9,819 nt of DNA, taken from positions 1 through 9,819 of the forward strand of contig CAZXOC010000281.1 of the NCBI GenBank assembly GCA_964642165.1, read 5' to 3'. This DNA is from CAYRVX01 sp964642165. Its GTDB lineage: Bacteria; Planctomycetota; Phycisphaerae; SM23-33. The position numbers were made by a program, and so were the translations under genes. Positions 1 through 7,300 of this stretch are shown piece by piece. How positions within the stretch are numbered: the stretch's first letter is position 1; each line of letters opens with the position of its first letter. A model generated the notes under the pieces. It made no database searches. It was not told the origin of the DNA and saw only the letters and a list, made by a program, of their open reading frames with translations.

Positions 1-222
1 AAGGCCAACGAGAACTTCGCCCAGCTCCAGGAGGAGCTGACCAGCACGGAGAACAAGATCGCCTTCTCGCGCCAGCACTACAACGACTCGGCGGCGGTCT
101 ACAACATGGCGTGCCAGAAGTTCCCGTCGAACGTGATCGCCGGCATGTTCGGCTTCAAGATGCAGGAGTACTTCGAGCTGGAAGAGGAAGAGCAGCGCGA
201 GGCCCCGAAGGTCGAGTTCTGA
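1..222 (+). CDS. lemA: LemA family protein, C-terminal part (5' truncated)
   Basis: The reading frame is open from the first base and gives the last 73 residues of a LemA protein. LemA proteins are usually about 180-190 residues, with one N-terminal membrane helix followed by a helical bundle; the membrane helix and first half lie outside this window. The visible part has the family's helical C-terminal pattern: ENKIAFSRQHYNDSAAVYN (residues 17-35 of the fragment), then a KFPSNVIAGMFGF segment, then an acidic tail (ELEEEEQRE). The cellular role of LemA is poorly defined. It is often found next to HtpX-type proteases, as it is here with one small gene between. The stop codon (220-222) shares its last base with the ATG of the next gene, which suggests translational coupling. 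The family call is very secure; any specific function is not. Confidence 0.95.
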   Translation, partial: KANENFAQLQEELTSTENKIAFSRQHYNDSAAVYNMACQKFPSNVIAGMFGFKMQEYFELEEEEQREAPKVEF

Positions 223-452
223 TGGCGGCCGGGCGGGGCGAGCACAACGGCAGCGACGGGCGGGCGGCCAAGAGCAGGCCCGTCCTGGTCGCCGCCGTGC
301 TCGTGCCGATCCTGATCGTCCTGCTGGTGTTGACGTACTACTTCGCCGCCCGCGACGAGTCGGACTGGGTGCTGGTCACGGCGTTCACGCTGTGCGCCGT
401 GGCGGTCGCGGCGCGGCTGGTCGGCGCGGTCTGGCCGGGGCGGCGCCGCTAG
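222..452 (+). CDS. small two-helix membrane protein of unknown function
   Basis: This 76-residue protein starts at the ATG overlapping the lemA stop (TGATG, one shared base). I do not recognise a family. Residues 1-19 are hydrophilic and slightly basic. Residues about 21-43 (VLVAAVLVPILIVLLVLTYY core) form a strong membrane helix. A short DESD loop follows, then a second hydrophobic stretch at about 49-71 (WVLVTAFTLCAVAVAARLVG), and an Arg-rich end (GRRR). The likely topology is a two-helix hairpin with both ends in the cytoplasm by the positive-inside rule. Codon third positions are G/C-rich like the neighbours. Its place between lemA and htpX, coupled to the first and 15 bases before the second, suggests a membrane partner or accessory of that pair, which is inference. 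The frame is also open upstream to 111, but that would run through lemA, so the 222 start is preferred. Confidence 0.62.
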   Translation: MAAGRGEHNGSDGRAAKSRPVLVAAVLVPILIVLLVLTYYFAARDESDWVLVTAFTLCAVAVAARLVGAVWPGRRR

Positions 453-467
453 CAGGCGTGTGAGACG

Positions 468-1676
468 ATGCCAACCGAGACGTTCCGCGAGCAGATCTCC
501 CGCAACAAGCGCAACAGCATCCTGCTGATCCTGTTGTTCGTGATCTTCTTCGTCGGCATGGGGCTCCTGATCGGCTACGTGTGGGGCAGGGAGCGGACCT
601 TCGCCGTCACGGTGGCCGTCATCGCGGGGCTCGTGGCGTTCTTCCTGACGCTGTTGAGCTACTACGGCGGCTCCAGCGCCCTGCTGGCGCTGAGCAAGGC
701 CCGGGCGATCCGCAAGGCCGACGACCCGCAGCTCTTCAACGTGGTGGAGGAGATGTGCCTCGCCGGCGGGCTGCCCATGCCGCGGATCTACGTCATCGAC
801 GACACGGCCATGAACGCCTTCGCCACCGGGCGAGACCCCAAGCACGCCGTCGTGGCGATCACGACGGGCCTGCGCCAGCGGCTCAACCGCGACGAGCTCC
901 AGGGCGTGATGGCCCACGAGCTGAGCCACGTCCGCCACCGGGACATCCTCTTCGGGATGCTGATGGCCGTCATGGTGGGCGTGCTGGTGATGCTGTGCGA
1001 CGTGTTCCTGCGGAGCATGTGGTTCGGCGCGGGCCGGCGGCGCCGCAGCAGCAGCCGGCGCAGCGAGGGCGGCAACCCCGCCCAGCTCATCCTGCTCGTC
1101 GTGGCGATCCTTCTGGCCATCCTCGCGCCGATCCTCGCGCGGATCATCCACATGGCCATGAGCCGCCAGCGGGAGTACCTCGCCGACGCCGGCGCGGTCG
1201 AGCTGNNNNNNNNNNACGATATACTCTTCGCCATGCTCATGGCCGTCATGGTCGGCGTGCTGGTTATGCTGTGCGACGTGTTCCTGCGGAGCCTGTGGTT
1301 CGGCGGCGGCCGGCGGCGGCGCCGCCGCCGCCAGGGCGGCGGAGGCGCCGCCCAGGCCGTCCTGCTGATCCTGGCCATCGTGCTGGCCATCCTGGCGCCG
1401 ATCCTGGCCCGCATCATCCAGATGGCCATGAGCCGGCAGCGAGAGTACCTCGCCGACGCCTCCGCCGTCGAGCTCACCCGCAACCCCGACGGGCTGGCCG
1501 CCGCCCTGGCCAAGATCTCCAACGACCCGGAGGTCCTGGAGGTCGCCAACCGCGCCACCGCCCACCTGTACATCGTCCACCCCATCAAGAAGTTCGAGGC
1601 GCGGGCCTCCAGCATCTTCAGCACCCACCCGCCCATCAAGGACCGCATCCAGCGGCTGATGTCCCTGACGGTCTGA
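468..1676 (+). CDS. htpX: HtpX-like M48 membrane metalloprotease, interrupted by a scaffold gap with an internal duplicated segment
   Basis: This is a zinc endopeptidase of the M48/HtpX family, an integral membrane protease for membrane-protein quality control. Two N-terminal membrane helices lie at about residues 16-40 and 45-70. The zinc motif HELSH is H150-E151-L-S-H154. Two further hydrophobic segments follow, and the third ligand is the Glu of REYLAD (E236 before the gap, E326 after it). The C-terminus carries the family's FSTHPPIKDRI motif. As written the frame is 402 residues, against about 280-310 expected. The excess is explained by residues 159-246 being repeated as 251-336 on the other side of 10 Ns; removing one copy gives about 312 residues. 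The frame is preserved across the gap, but the gap length is probably arbitrary. The family call is secure. The gene structure as written is probably an assembly artefact, or less likely two adjacent htpX copies. Confidence 0.92.
   Translation: MPTETFREQISRNKRNSILLILLFVIFFVGMGLLIGYVWGRERTFAVTVAVIAGLVAFFLTLLSYYGGSSALLALSKARAIRKADDPQLFNVVEEMCLAGGLPMPRIYVIDDTAMNAFATGRDPKHAVVAITTGLRQRLNRDELQGVMAHELSHVRHRDILFGMLMAVMVGVLVMLCDVFLRSMWFGAGRRRRSSSRRSEGGNPAQLILLVVAILLAILAPILARIIHMAMSRQREYLADAGAVELXXXXDILFAMLMAVMVGVLVMLCDVFLRSLWFGGGRRRRRRRQGGGGAAQAVLLILAIVLAILAPILARIIQMAMSRQREYLADASAVELTRNPDGLAAALAKISNDPEVLEVANRATAHLYIVHPIKKFEARASSIFSTHPPIKDRIQRLMSLTV
942..1205 (+). repeat. left copy of the diverged htpX internal repeat
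   Basis: This 264-base stretch encodes residues 159-246, from DILFGMLMAVM to REYLADAGAVEL, and ends exactly at the Ns. It matches 1218-1475 across the gap. By hand count, outside the Arg/Gly linker, 61 of 71 residues are identical, and many of the base differences are synonymous. Confidence 0.9.
1206..1215. other. assembly gap (10 Ns)
   Basis: Ten consecutive Ns inside the htpX frame. They separate two homologous segments, with the left contig ending at the end of the shared segment and the right one beginning at its start. This is the geometry of two overlapping contigs that were linked by read pairs but could not be merged. The true distance is unknown and could be negative. Confidence 0.97.
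1218..1475 (+). repeat. right copy of the diverged htpX internal repeat
   Basis: This 258-base stretch encodes DILFAMLMAVM through REYLADASAVEL, the homologue of 942-1205, and is two codons shorter in the Arg-rich linker. It continues directly into a normal HtpX C-terminus. The codon just before it is partly N (nAC); TAC would give a Y-D-I-L order as seen in many M48 proteins, where the left copy has R-D-I-L. Confidence 0.9.
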
Positions 1677-1743
1677 CGCGCCCGGCGCCGCCCCGCGGCG
1701 AGCCGGGTGCCCCGCCCACCCGCAAAACGCCGATGAACCTCAC

Positions 1744-2613
1744 ATGCGCACAAGCCGGACTTCCGAGGCGGTGGGGTTCCTCTGCCGATGGTCCCTCCTG
1801 GCCGGCGCCGCCGCGGCGACCGTCCTGGTGGGCTGGGCCGCCGTCCGGGCGACGGCGGGCGTCGGCGAGGACGTTCGCGCGACGCTGGTCATGTCGGACT
1901 GGGTGGTTCGCCTGTCGCCGACGGCGCGCGAGACGGCCTACCTGCCGGGCTGCGTCCAGCCGCCCGTCGCTTCCGGCGCGCACGTGGCCCTCGCCGTCAC
2001 CGAGGGGCGTCCGCTGACGATGGTCCGGGCCGACGGCGGGAACTGCCGGGCCGAGATCGACGACCCGCGCGAGGGCACCACTCGCGTGATCGTCCGCGGG
2101 CTGCCCTACAGCGCCCTGGCGTTCGAGGCCCCGCGGTGCCGGCTGCTGTGCCTCCCGCACGACACGCGCGTGTTCCTGGTCGACGCCCGACTGGCCCTGG
2201 CCCAACGGCGCGAGCACCTGGGCGGCTACCACGCCTGCCTCCGCGCCATGGACGCCCGCGGGCGGGCCGTCCTGTTCCACCCCGGGCCGCGGGGAGACTA
2301 CTTCCGCTGCCTGCGGGCGCTGCGGGCGGCGGGCTCGGGGCGGGCGGTGCTGTATGCGGACGTTCGGCCGGGGCGGGCCTGCACCTTGCGGCGGGCGCGG
2401 CGGTCCCTGTGCCCGACGCGGCGCGCGCGGAAGCCCGACGCGGTCACGGCGGACGCCGAGCTGGCCCGCGCCGCCGCCGCGATGGGCCTGCCCACCCACC
2501 TGGTGGGCTGCGATCGCCGCCCGACGAAGGCGTCGGACCGACTGACGTGCTATCCCTCGCTGGGGAAGCTCAAAGTCTCGCTGTCGTCCCGGCCGATATC
2601 TCTAGTGAGATAG
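1744..2613 (+). CDS. unrecognised Cys-rich protein with N-terminal membrane segment
   Basis: This 289-residue protein matches no family I can name. Residues about 12-38 (FLCRWSLLAGAAAATVLVGW) form a signal anchor or signal peptide. The rest is probably exported and holds ten cysteines (C70, C101, C132, C136, C165, C189, C213, C223, C256, C269), suggestive of disulfides or metal binding. Residues 141-150 (TRVFLVDARL) and 231-255 (PDAVTADAELARAAAAMG and on) loosely resemble the edges of a HAD-like Rossmann fold. The second Asp of the HAD DxD motif is missing, so I do not call it one. G/C-ending codons dominate until the last residues, where unusual codons appear (ATA TCT CTA GTG AGA before the stop), so the extreme C-terminus may have drifted. 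No Shine-Dalgarno sequence is visible before the ATG; it was chosen because it precedes the membrane segment. It lies 67 bases after htpX in the same orientation. Confidence 0.65.
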   Translation: MRTSRTSEAVGFLCRWSLLAGAAAATVLVGWAAVRATAGVGEDVRATLVMSDWVVRLSPTARETAYLPGCVQPPVASGAHVALAVTEGRPLTMVRADGGNCRAEIDDPREGTTRVIVRGLPYSALAFEAPRCRLLCLPHDTRVFLVDARLALAQRREHLGGYHACLRAMDARGRAVLFHPGPRGDYFRCLRALRAAGSGRAVLYADVRPGRACTLRRARRSLCPTRRARKPDAVTADAELARAAAAMGLPTHLVGCDRRPTKASDRLTCYPSLGKLKVSLSSRPISLVR

Positions 2614-2616
2614 GCC
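2591..2616 (+). other. short imperfect hairpin over a stop codon
   Basis: TATCTC (2597-2602), loop TAGT, and GAGATA (2607-2612) form a perfect 6-bp stem. It extends through a 2-base bulge (GA, 2595-2596) to GGCC/GGCC (2591-2594 with 2613-2616). The hairpin overlaps the TAG stop of the upstream gene. There is no U-run afterwards, so it is not a standard intrinsic terminator. It could attenuate transcription or protect an mRNA end, or be chance. Confidence 0.35.
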
Positions 2617-2637
2617 GACGCTGGGGAATCTCGGCAC

Positions 2638-2642
2638 GGAGG
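2638..2642 (+). promoter_or_regulatory. strong ribosome binding site of the amidase gene
   Basis: GGAGG lies 7 bases before the ATG at 2650. It fixes the start of the amidase and places the lipoprotein signal peptide at the N-terminus. Confidence 0.75.
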
Positions 2643-2649
2643 TGGCGCG

Positions 2650-3321
2650 ATGGGCGATCGGTGGACATGGCTGTCGGTGCTGTGGGGCGGTCTGCTGCTG
2701 GCGGCGGGCTGCGAGGCGCAGCCGTCGGGGCCGCTGGGCGGGCTGCCTATGCATCACCTGGACTTCTCCACACCGCCGCCCGGCGGGCGCGGGCGGGGGC
2801 AACGGACGCGGTCCGGCGCCGAGGGAGCTCGCCAGGGTAAGCCCCGCGGCGGCCGCCCGTGGCGGCACATCGTCATCCACCACAGCGCGACCGACCGCGG
2901 CTCGGCGGCGCTGTTCGACAAGGCCCACCGCCGCCGCGGATGGGACGAGCTGGGCTACCACTTCGTGATCACGAACGGCCGCGGCGGGCCGGACGGACGC
3001 GTCGAGGTCGGCTCGCGCTGGACGAGCCAGAAGTGGGGCGCCCACACCGGCGGGACGCCTGGCAACGAGTACAACAACTTCGGCATCGGCATCTGCGTGG
3101 TGGGGGACTTCTCGAAGCGCCGCCCGTCGCGGGCGCAGCTCGACGCGCTTCGGCGGCTCGTGATGGCACTCGCCGCGCGGTACGATATCCCCGCGCGCAA
3201 CGTCATCGGGCACCGCGACGCGCCGAAGGCCCACACCCGGTGCCCCGGCGCTCGCCTGCACGAGTACATCCACCGCACGCTGCGCCCGGAGCTGGCGCGC
3301 CGGGCGGCGACAGGGAAGTGA
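2650..3321 (+). CDS. lipoprotein N-acetylmuramoyl-L-alanine amidase (Amidase_2/PGRP family)
   Basis: This 223-residue protein is predicted to cut the bond between MurNAc and the L-Ala of the peptide stem in peptidoglycan. Residues 1-20 are a signal peptide ending in a lipobox (LLLAAGC, C21), so it is probably a lipid-anchored envelope protein. A Gly/Arg/Pro-rich linker follows (about 22-70), then the amidase domain at about 71-215. By family alignment the zinc ligands are H77 (in IVIHHSAT), H188 (GHRD) and C198 (RCPG). The catalytic Tyr is Y103 (GYHFVI). T196 stands two residues before the Cys ligand, where T7 lysozyme has Lys; PGRP-type enzymes have Thr there. All key positions are present, so it should be active. 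The gene has a strong Shine-Dalgarno sequence, and its stop overlaps the start of the DUF218 gene (TGATG), indicating a coupled pair. It could serve in cell-wall recycling or remodelling, or act as a lytic factor; the sequence does not decide. Confidence 0.93.
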   Translation: MGDRWTWLSVLWGGLLLAAGCEAQPSGPLGGLPMHHLDFSTPPPGGRGRGQRTRSGAEGARQGKPRGGRPWRHIVIHHSATDRGSAALFDKAHRRRGWDELGYHFVITNGRGGPDGRVEVGSRWTSQKWGAHTGGTPGNEYNNFGIGICVVGDFSKRRPSRAQLDALRRLVMALAARYDIPARNVIGHRDAPKAHTRCPGARLHEYIHRTLRPELARRAATGK

Positions 3322-4238
3322 TGCGGATCGGCCGAGACAGCCCGACGACGGTCCTGCCCGCCGCGACGCCGCGGCGCGAGCCCCACCGCCTCTGGGCTGC
3401 CTTCGCCGACGCCGCCGCGCTGATCCTCGTCATCGACCTGCTGCTCCAGGCGATCCCCGGGCACGGCTCGATCGGACCGATCTTCTTCCACCTGCCCGGC
3501 TGGGTGCCGCTGGGGCGTTTCTGGCCGGGGCTCCTCGGCCTGGCGGTCCTGCTTCGCTTCGGCCCGCTGGTGCGCGTGGCGATCGCCGTGGCGATGTGGA
3601 ACGCCATCGTCTACCTCTCGCTGCTTCGGGCCGGGGCCCTTGCCGGCTGGGCGCTGCCGTTTTCCTACCTGCTGGTCCTGGCGCTGGTGCCGGCGCTGTT
3701 CGTTCGGCGACGGGCGCCCCTGGCGGCCATCCCGGCGGCGCTTCTGGTGTTGGCCCTGGCGCACATCCTGACGTTCGGTCACACCGACTACCGTCGCCCC
3801 GCCGACGCCATCGTCGTCTTCGGCGCGCGGGCCCACCGCGACGGCACGCCCTCCCAGGCCCTGTACGACCGGACGATGACGGGCATCGCCCTGTACCATG
3901 AAGGCTGGGCGGGCACGCTGATCTGCTCGGGCGGGCTCAACGAGCCGGACGTCATGAGGCGCCTGGCCCTCGAGCGCGGCGTGCCGCCCGGCGCCGTCGT
4001 GCTGGACCCCCGCGGCGTGAACACCGCCGCGACGCTGCGCTTCTGCCGCCGGCGCGGCGGGCGATTCCTCGCCGTCAGCCACTCCTTCCACAACGCCCGG
4101 ATCAAGATGCTCGCCGAGCGCTTCGGCGCTCGCTGCTACACCGTGCCCGCCCGCGAACCCGTGCCCCTCACCTGGGAGCCGTACTTCGTCGCGCGGGAAT
4201 GCGCGGCCCTGGCCGCTTACTACTTCGCCGTCCACTGA
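3321..4238 (+). CDS. DUF218 (YdcF/SanA/ElyC-like) membrane protein
   Basis: This 305-residue protein has a multi-pass membrane half and a C-terminal DUF218 domain. Hydrophobic segments lie at about residues 25-45, 68-80, 83-101, 107-128 and 132-153, giving four or five helices. The DUF218 domain spans about 159-300 and shows the family signature: ADAIVVFGAR (161-170), GTPSQAL (175-181), an Arg at 184, SGG (203-205), E208, D229 and N234-T235, then SHSFHNARIKML (253-264). Members such as SanA and ElyC of E. coli are linked to envelope integrity and polysaccharide metabolism, but the reaction is unproven for most. The start chosen overlaps the amidase stop (TGATG), so the two are probably made together and may act in the same peptidoglycan or envelope process. 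The frame is open further upstream to 2859, but that region is the amidase gene read in another frame. Confidence 0.9.
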   Translation: MRIGRDSPTTVLPAATPRREPHRLWAAFADAAALILVIDLLLQAIPGHGSIGPIFFHLPGWVPLGRFWPGLLGLAVLLRFGPLVRVAIAVAMWNAIVYLSLLRAGALAGWALPFSYLLVLALVPALFVRRRAPLAAIPAALLVLALAHILTFGHTDYRRPADAIVVFGARAHRDGTPSQALYDRTMTGIALYHEGWAGTLICSGGLNEPDVMRRLALERGVPPGAVVLDPRGVNTAATLRFCRRRGGRFLAVSHSFHNARIKMLAERFGARCYTVPAREPVPLTWEPYFVARECAALAAYYFAVH

Positions 4239-4278
4239 CCCGCGCTTGACGGGCGGGCCGGTTTGTGCGACGAAGGCA

Positions 4279-4305
4279 GAACCGCATCCCCTTTGTACGC
4301 GTCTA
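4279..4305 (+). promoter_or_regulatory. candidate ECF-sigma-type promoter of the macroglobulin gene
   Basis: GAACC (4279-4283) followed by a 16-base spacer and CGTCTA (4300-4305) fits the general pattern of ECF sigma promoters (AAC-containing -35, CGTC-type -10). It sits in the only real intergenic region (4239-4393) and in its least GC-rich part. Transcription would start near 4312, leaving a leader of about 80 bases. The match was made by eye. The -10 also forms one arm of a small palindrome (CGTCTA, loop TTCGGT, TAGACG, 4300-4317), which is an alternative reading as an operator or hairpin. Confidence 0.38.
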
Positions 4306-4324
4306 TTCGGTTAGACGACCACAC

Positions 4325-4339
4325 GCCGAGAGGTTCGGC
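4325..4339 (+). other. small leader hairpin
   Basis: GCCGA (4325-4329) pairs with TCGGC (4335-4339) around a GAGGT loop, in the presumed 5' leader of the macroglobulin gene. A 5-bp stem in GC-rich DNA can easily be chance. No start codon stands at a usable distance from the loop. Confidence 0.2.
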
Positions 4340-4376
4340 CGCGACGTCCCGGTGACGGCGGCTGTGCCGGAAGAGC

Positions 4377-4384
4377 GAGGAGAG
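4377..4384 (+). promoter_or_regulatory. ribosome binding site of the macroglobulin gene
   Basis: GAGGAGAG lies 9-16 bases before the ATG at 4394 and supports that start over an in-frame GTG at 4352, which has no well-placed Shine-Dalgarno sequence and would spoil the signal peptide's N-terminus. Confidence 0.55.
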
Positions 4385-4393
4385 CGACGAACC

Positions 4394-7300
4394 ATGACAC
4401 GCACCAAGCTGACCGTGCTGTTCCTTGTGACGTGCGGCGCGGGCCTTGCGCTCGCCATGGCGGCCGGGCCGGCCAATGAGGATGCCCGCCGCCAGAAGGC
4501 CCGGAAGCTGTATCGCGACGGCAACTTCAAGGAGGCGTACGACGCCTACGCCAAGCTGGCGCTCGGCGCCGGGACGGACAAGAAGCAGGTCGGCGAGGAC
4601 CTGAACATGGGCGTCCACGCCCTCCAGCGCCTGAACCGCCGCAACGAGATCGACGCCTTCCGCGAGAAGGTCATCCAGGCCCACGGGACGAACTGGCGGC
4701 TGCTGTGGACGGCGGCGCAGTCGTACTTCGGCTCGACGCACTACGGCTTCATCATCAGCGGCGAGTACCACCGGGGGCCCCATCGCGGCGGCGGCAAGCA
4801 GGTCAGCAGCTACGAGCGAGACCGGGTCCGGGCCCTTCAGCTCATGGTCCAGGCGACGAAGCACATGCGGGGCGAGGGCGACCACAAGGCCCTCGGCTCG
4901 TTCCACGTGAACCTGGCCGGCATGCTGATGGGCCAGCGGGGCTACGGCGAGGCGTGGCGCCTCCAGTACAAGACCGACCTGACCAAGCTGCCCGACTACA
5001 AGGAGGGCCGCTACTACGGCTGGAGGCCCTACGGCGGGACCACCCGCGGCGCGCCCGTCGGCAAGGACGGCAAGCCCGTCTACCACAAGCGCCCGAAGAG
5101 CTGGGACGCCGCGAAGACCGACGGCGAGCGGTGGCGCTGGGCGCTGCTCCAGGCCGTCGAGCACGACGCCTCGATGCGCTCGCAGGTGAAACACCGGTTC
5201 GCCTCCTTCCTCCAGAACCAGTTCGGCGTCCAGACGATGGGGCGGTACGGGCGGTACTTCCACGGTTGGCGGCGGCAGCCGCGCGACGACGGCAAGAAGG
5301 ATACCTCCGGCACGTACGAGCTGCACACGCTCGGCGAGGACGAGACCATCGCCCGCCTCGCCATCGGCATCCGCCGGTTCAAGCTGCCCGAGGAGTTCAA
5401 CTTCCTGCGGATCTTCCAGGAGCTCGCCGAGGGCAACGACTCGTGGGCCCGCAGCGCCCTGGGCGTGCTGTGCACCACGTTCGAGAACCGCCGCCAGTAC
5501 CCCAAGGCCGCCGACCACTGGCGCCGGAACATCCGGCGCTTCGGCGACACCAGCAACAAGAGCAAGGCCAAGCGGCTGGAGCAGATCGTCGGAAGCTGGG
5601 GGATCTTCGAGCCGATCGTGACGCAGCCTCGCGGCCGGGGCGCGACGGTGGAGTTCCGCTTCCGCAACGGCAAGCGCGTTCACCTGGAGGCGCACACGAT
5701 CAAGGTCGAGCAGCTCCTGGCGGACGTGAAGGCCTACCTCAAGACCAACCCGCAGAAGCTCGACCGGAACCGGGCGCGGATCAGCAGCATCGGCTACCGC
5801 CTGATGCGGGTCGACGACAAGAAGTACGTCGACCGGAAGGTCGCCTCCTGGGACCTGGACCTCGAGCCCCGCCCGGCGCACTTCGACAAGCGGATCACGG
5901 TCACCACCCCCCTCCAGAAAGCCGGGGCGTACCTGCTGACGGCGAAGATGGCCGACGGCAACCTCAGCCGTATCATCCTGTGGCTCGCCGACACCGCCAT
6001 CGTCAAGAAGCCGCTGGACAAGAAGACGTGGTACTACGTCGCCGACGCCGTCACGGGCCAGCCCGTCGCCCGGGCGAACGTGGAGTTCTTCGGCTGGCGG
6101 CAGAAGTACATCGGCACGCGGGGCCAGCGCCGCTACAACACCGAGACGCGGAACTTCGCCGAGTTCACCAACGCCGACGGGCAGATCACCCTCGACGCCC
6201 GGCAGATGCCCAACGGGTACCGGTGGGTGGCCATCGCCCGCACCGACGCGGGGCGCCTCGCGTACCTGGGCTTCAGCAACGTCTGGTACGGCAACTACTA
6301 CGACCGCGAGTACAACCAGCGCAAGACGTTCGTGATGACGGACCGGCCGGTGTATCGGCCGAAGCAGAAGGTGCAGTTCAAGTTCTGGGTCAACTACGCC
6401 AAGTACGACCTGGAGGGCAAGAGCGCCTTCGCCGGGCAGAGCTTCACCGTTCGCATCCAGAACCCCAAGGGCGAGAAGGTCCTCGAGAAGACGCTGAAGG
6501 CGGACGACTTCGGCGGGGCGGCCGGCGAAATGGCCCTCAAGGAGGACGCCACGCTGGGGATGTACTCGATCCAGATCCGCCAGGGCAACCGCCACTACGG
6601 CGGGGGGCGGTTCCGCGTGGAGGAGTACAAGAAGCCGGAGTTCGAGGTGAAGATCGAGGCGCCCAAGGAGCCCGTCCAGCTCGGCGAGAAGATCACCGCC
6701 ACCATCGAGGCGAAGTACTACTTCGGCGCGCCCGTCACCGAGGCGAAGGTCAAGTACAAGGTCCTCCGCACCGAGCACAGTGCCCGTTGGTACCCCTGGA
6801 CCCGCTGGGACTGGCTCTTCGAGCCGGGCTACTGGTGGTACGGCTACGACTACGTCTGGTACCCCGGCTGGAAGCACTGGGGCGTCCGCCGGCCGATCTG
6901 GCCGTGGTGGGGCTGGCGCCCGACCCCGCAGCCGGAGGTCGTCGCCGAGAACGAGGTCGAGGTCGACAAGGACGGGAAGGTCAAGATCGTCATCGATACG
7001 GCGCTGGCCAAGGCCGTCCACGGCGACCGCGACCACAAGTACTCCATCACGGCCGAGGTGACCGACAAGAGCCGCCGCACCATCGTCGGCACGGGCGACG
7101 TGCTGGTCAGCCGCAAGCCGTTCAAGGTCTACGCGTGGGTTCATCGCGGCCACTACCGCGTCGGCGACGTGATCCAGGCGAGCTTCCAGGCGCGCCGTCT
7201 GGACGCCAAGGGCGTCAAGGGCACGGGGCGGCTCAAGCTGCTGAAGGTCACCTACCCGAAGGGCAAGCCCGTCGAGACGGAGGTGCAGAACTGGAAGCTG

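Noticed and set aside
942..1475. A genuine tandem domain duplication creating a novel double-centred HtpX
   Set aside because: Only one HEXXH motif is present, the repeat boundaries coincide with the scaffold gap on both sides, and a single copy gives normal family length. An assembly overlap is far simpler, though it is not formally excluded.
99..1628. A long minus-strand frame across lemA/htpX
   Set aside because: It is Asp/His/Gln-rich shadow sequence opposite htpX, and spans the N gap only because Ns hide stops.
581..2017. A long plus-strand frame through htpX and into the next gene
   Set aside because: It is out of frame with HtpX, crosses the gap and is Arg/Pro-rich without motifs, so it is a shadow of GC bias.
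2859..3320. N-terminal extension of the DUF218 protein upstream of 3321
   Set aside because: The upstream part overlaps the amidase catalytic domain in another frame and reads as Arg/Pro-rich noise; the TGATG start at 3321 is natural.
4246..4251. TTGACG as a housekeeping -35 element
   Set aside because: No TATAAT-like -10 occurs 16-18 bases downstream; the following sequence is GC-rich.
4352..4393. In-frame upstream GTG start for the macroglobulin
   Set aside because: It would add 14 mostly charged residues before a good signal peptide, and lacks a well-spaced Shine-Dalgarno sequence; ATG 4394 has GAGGAG upstream.
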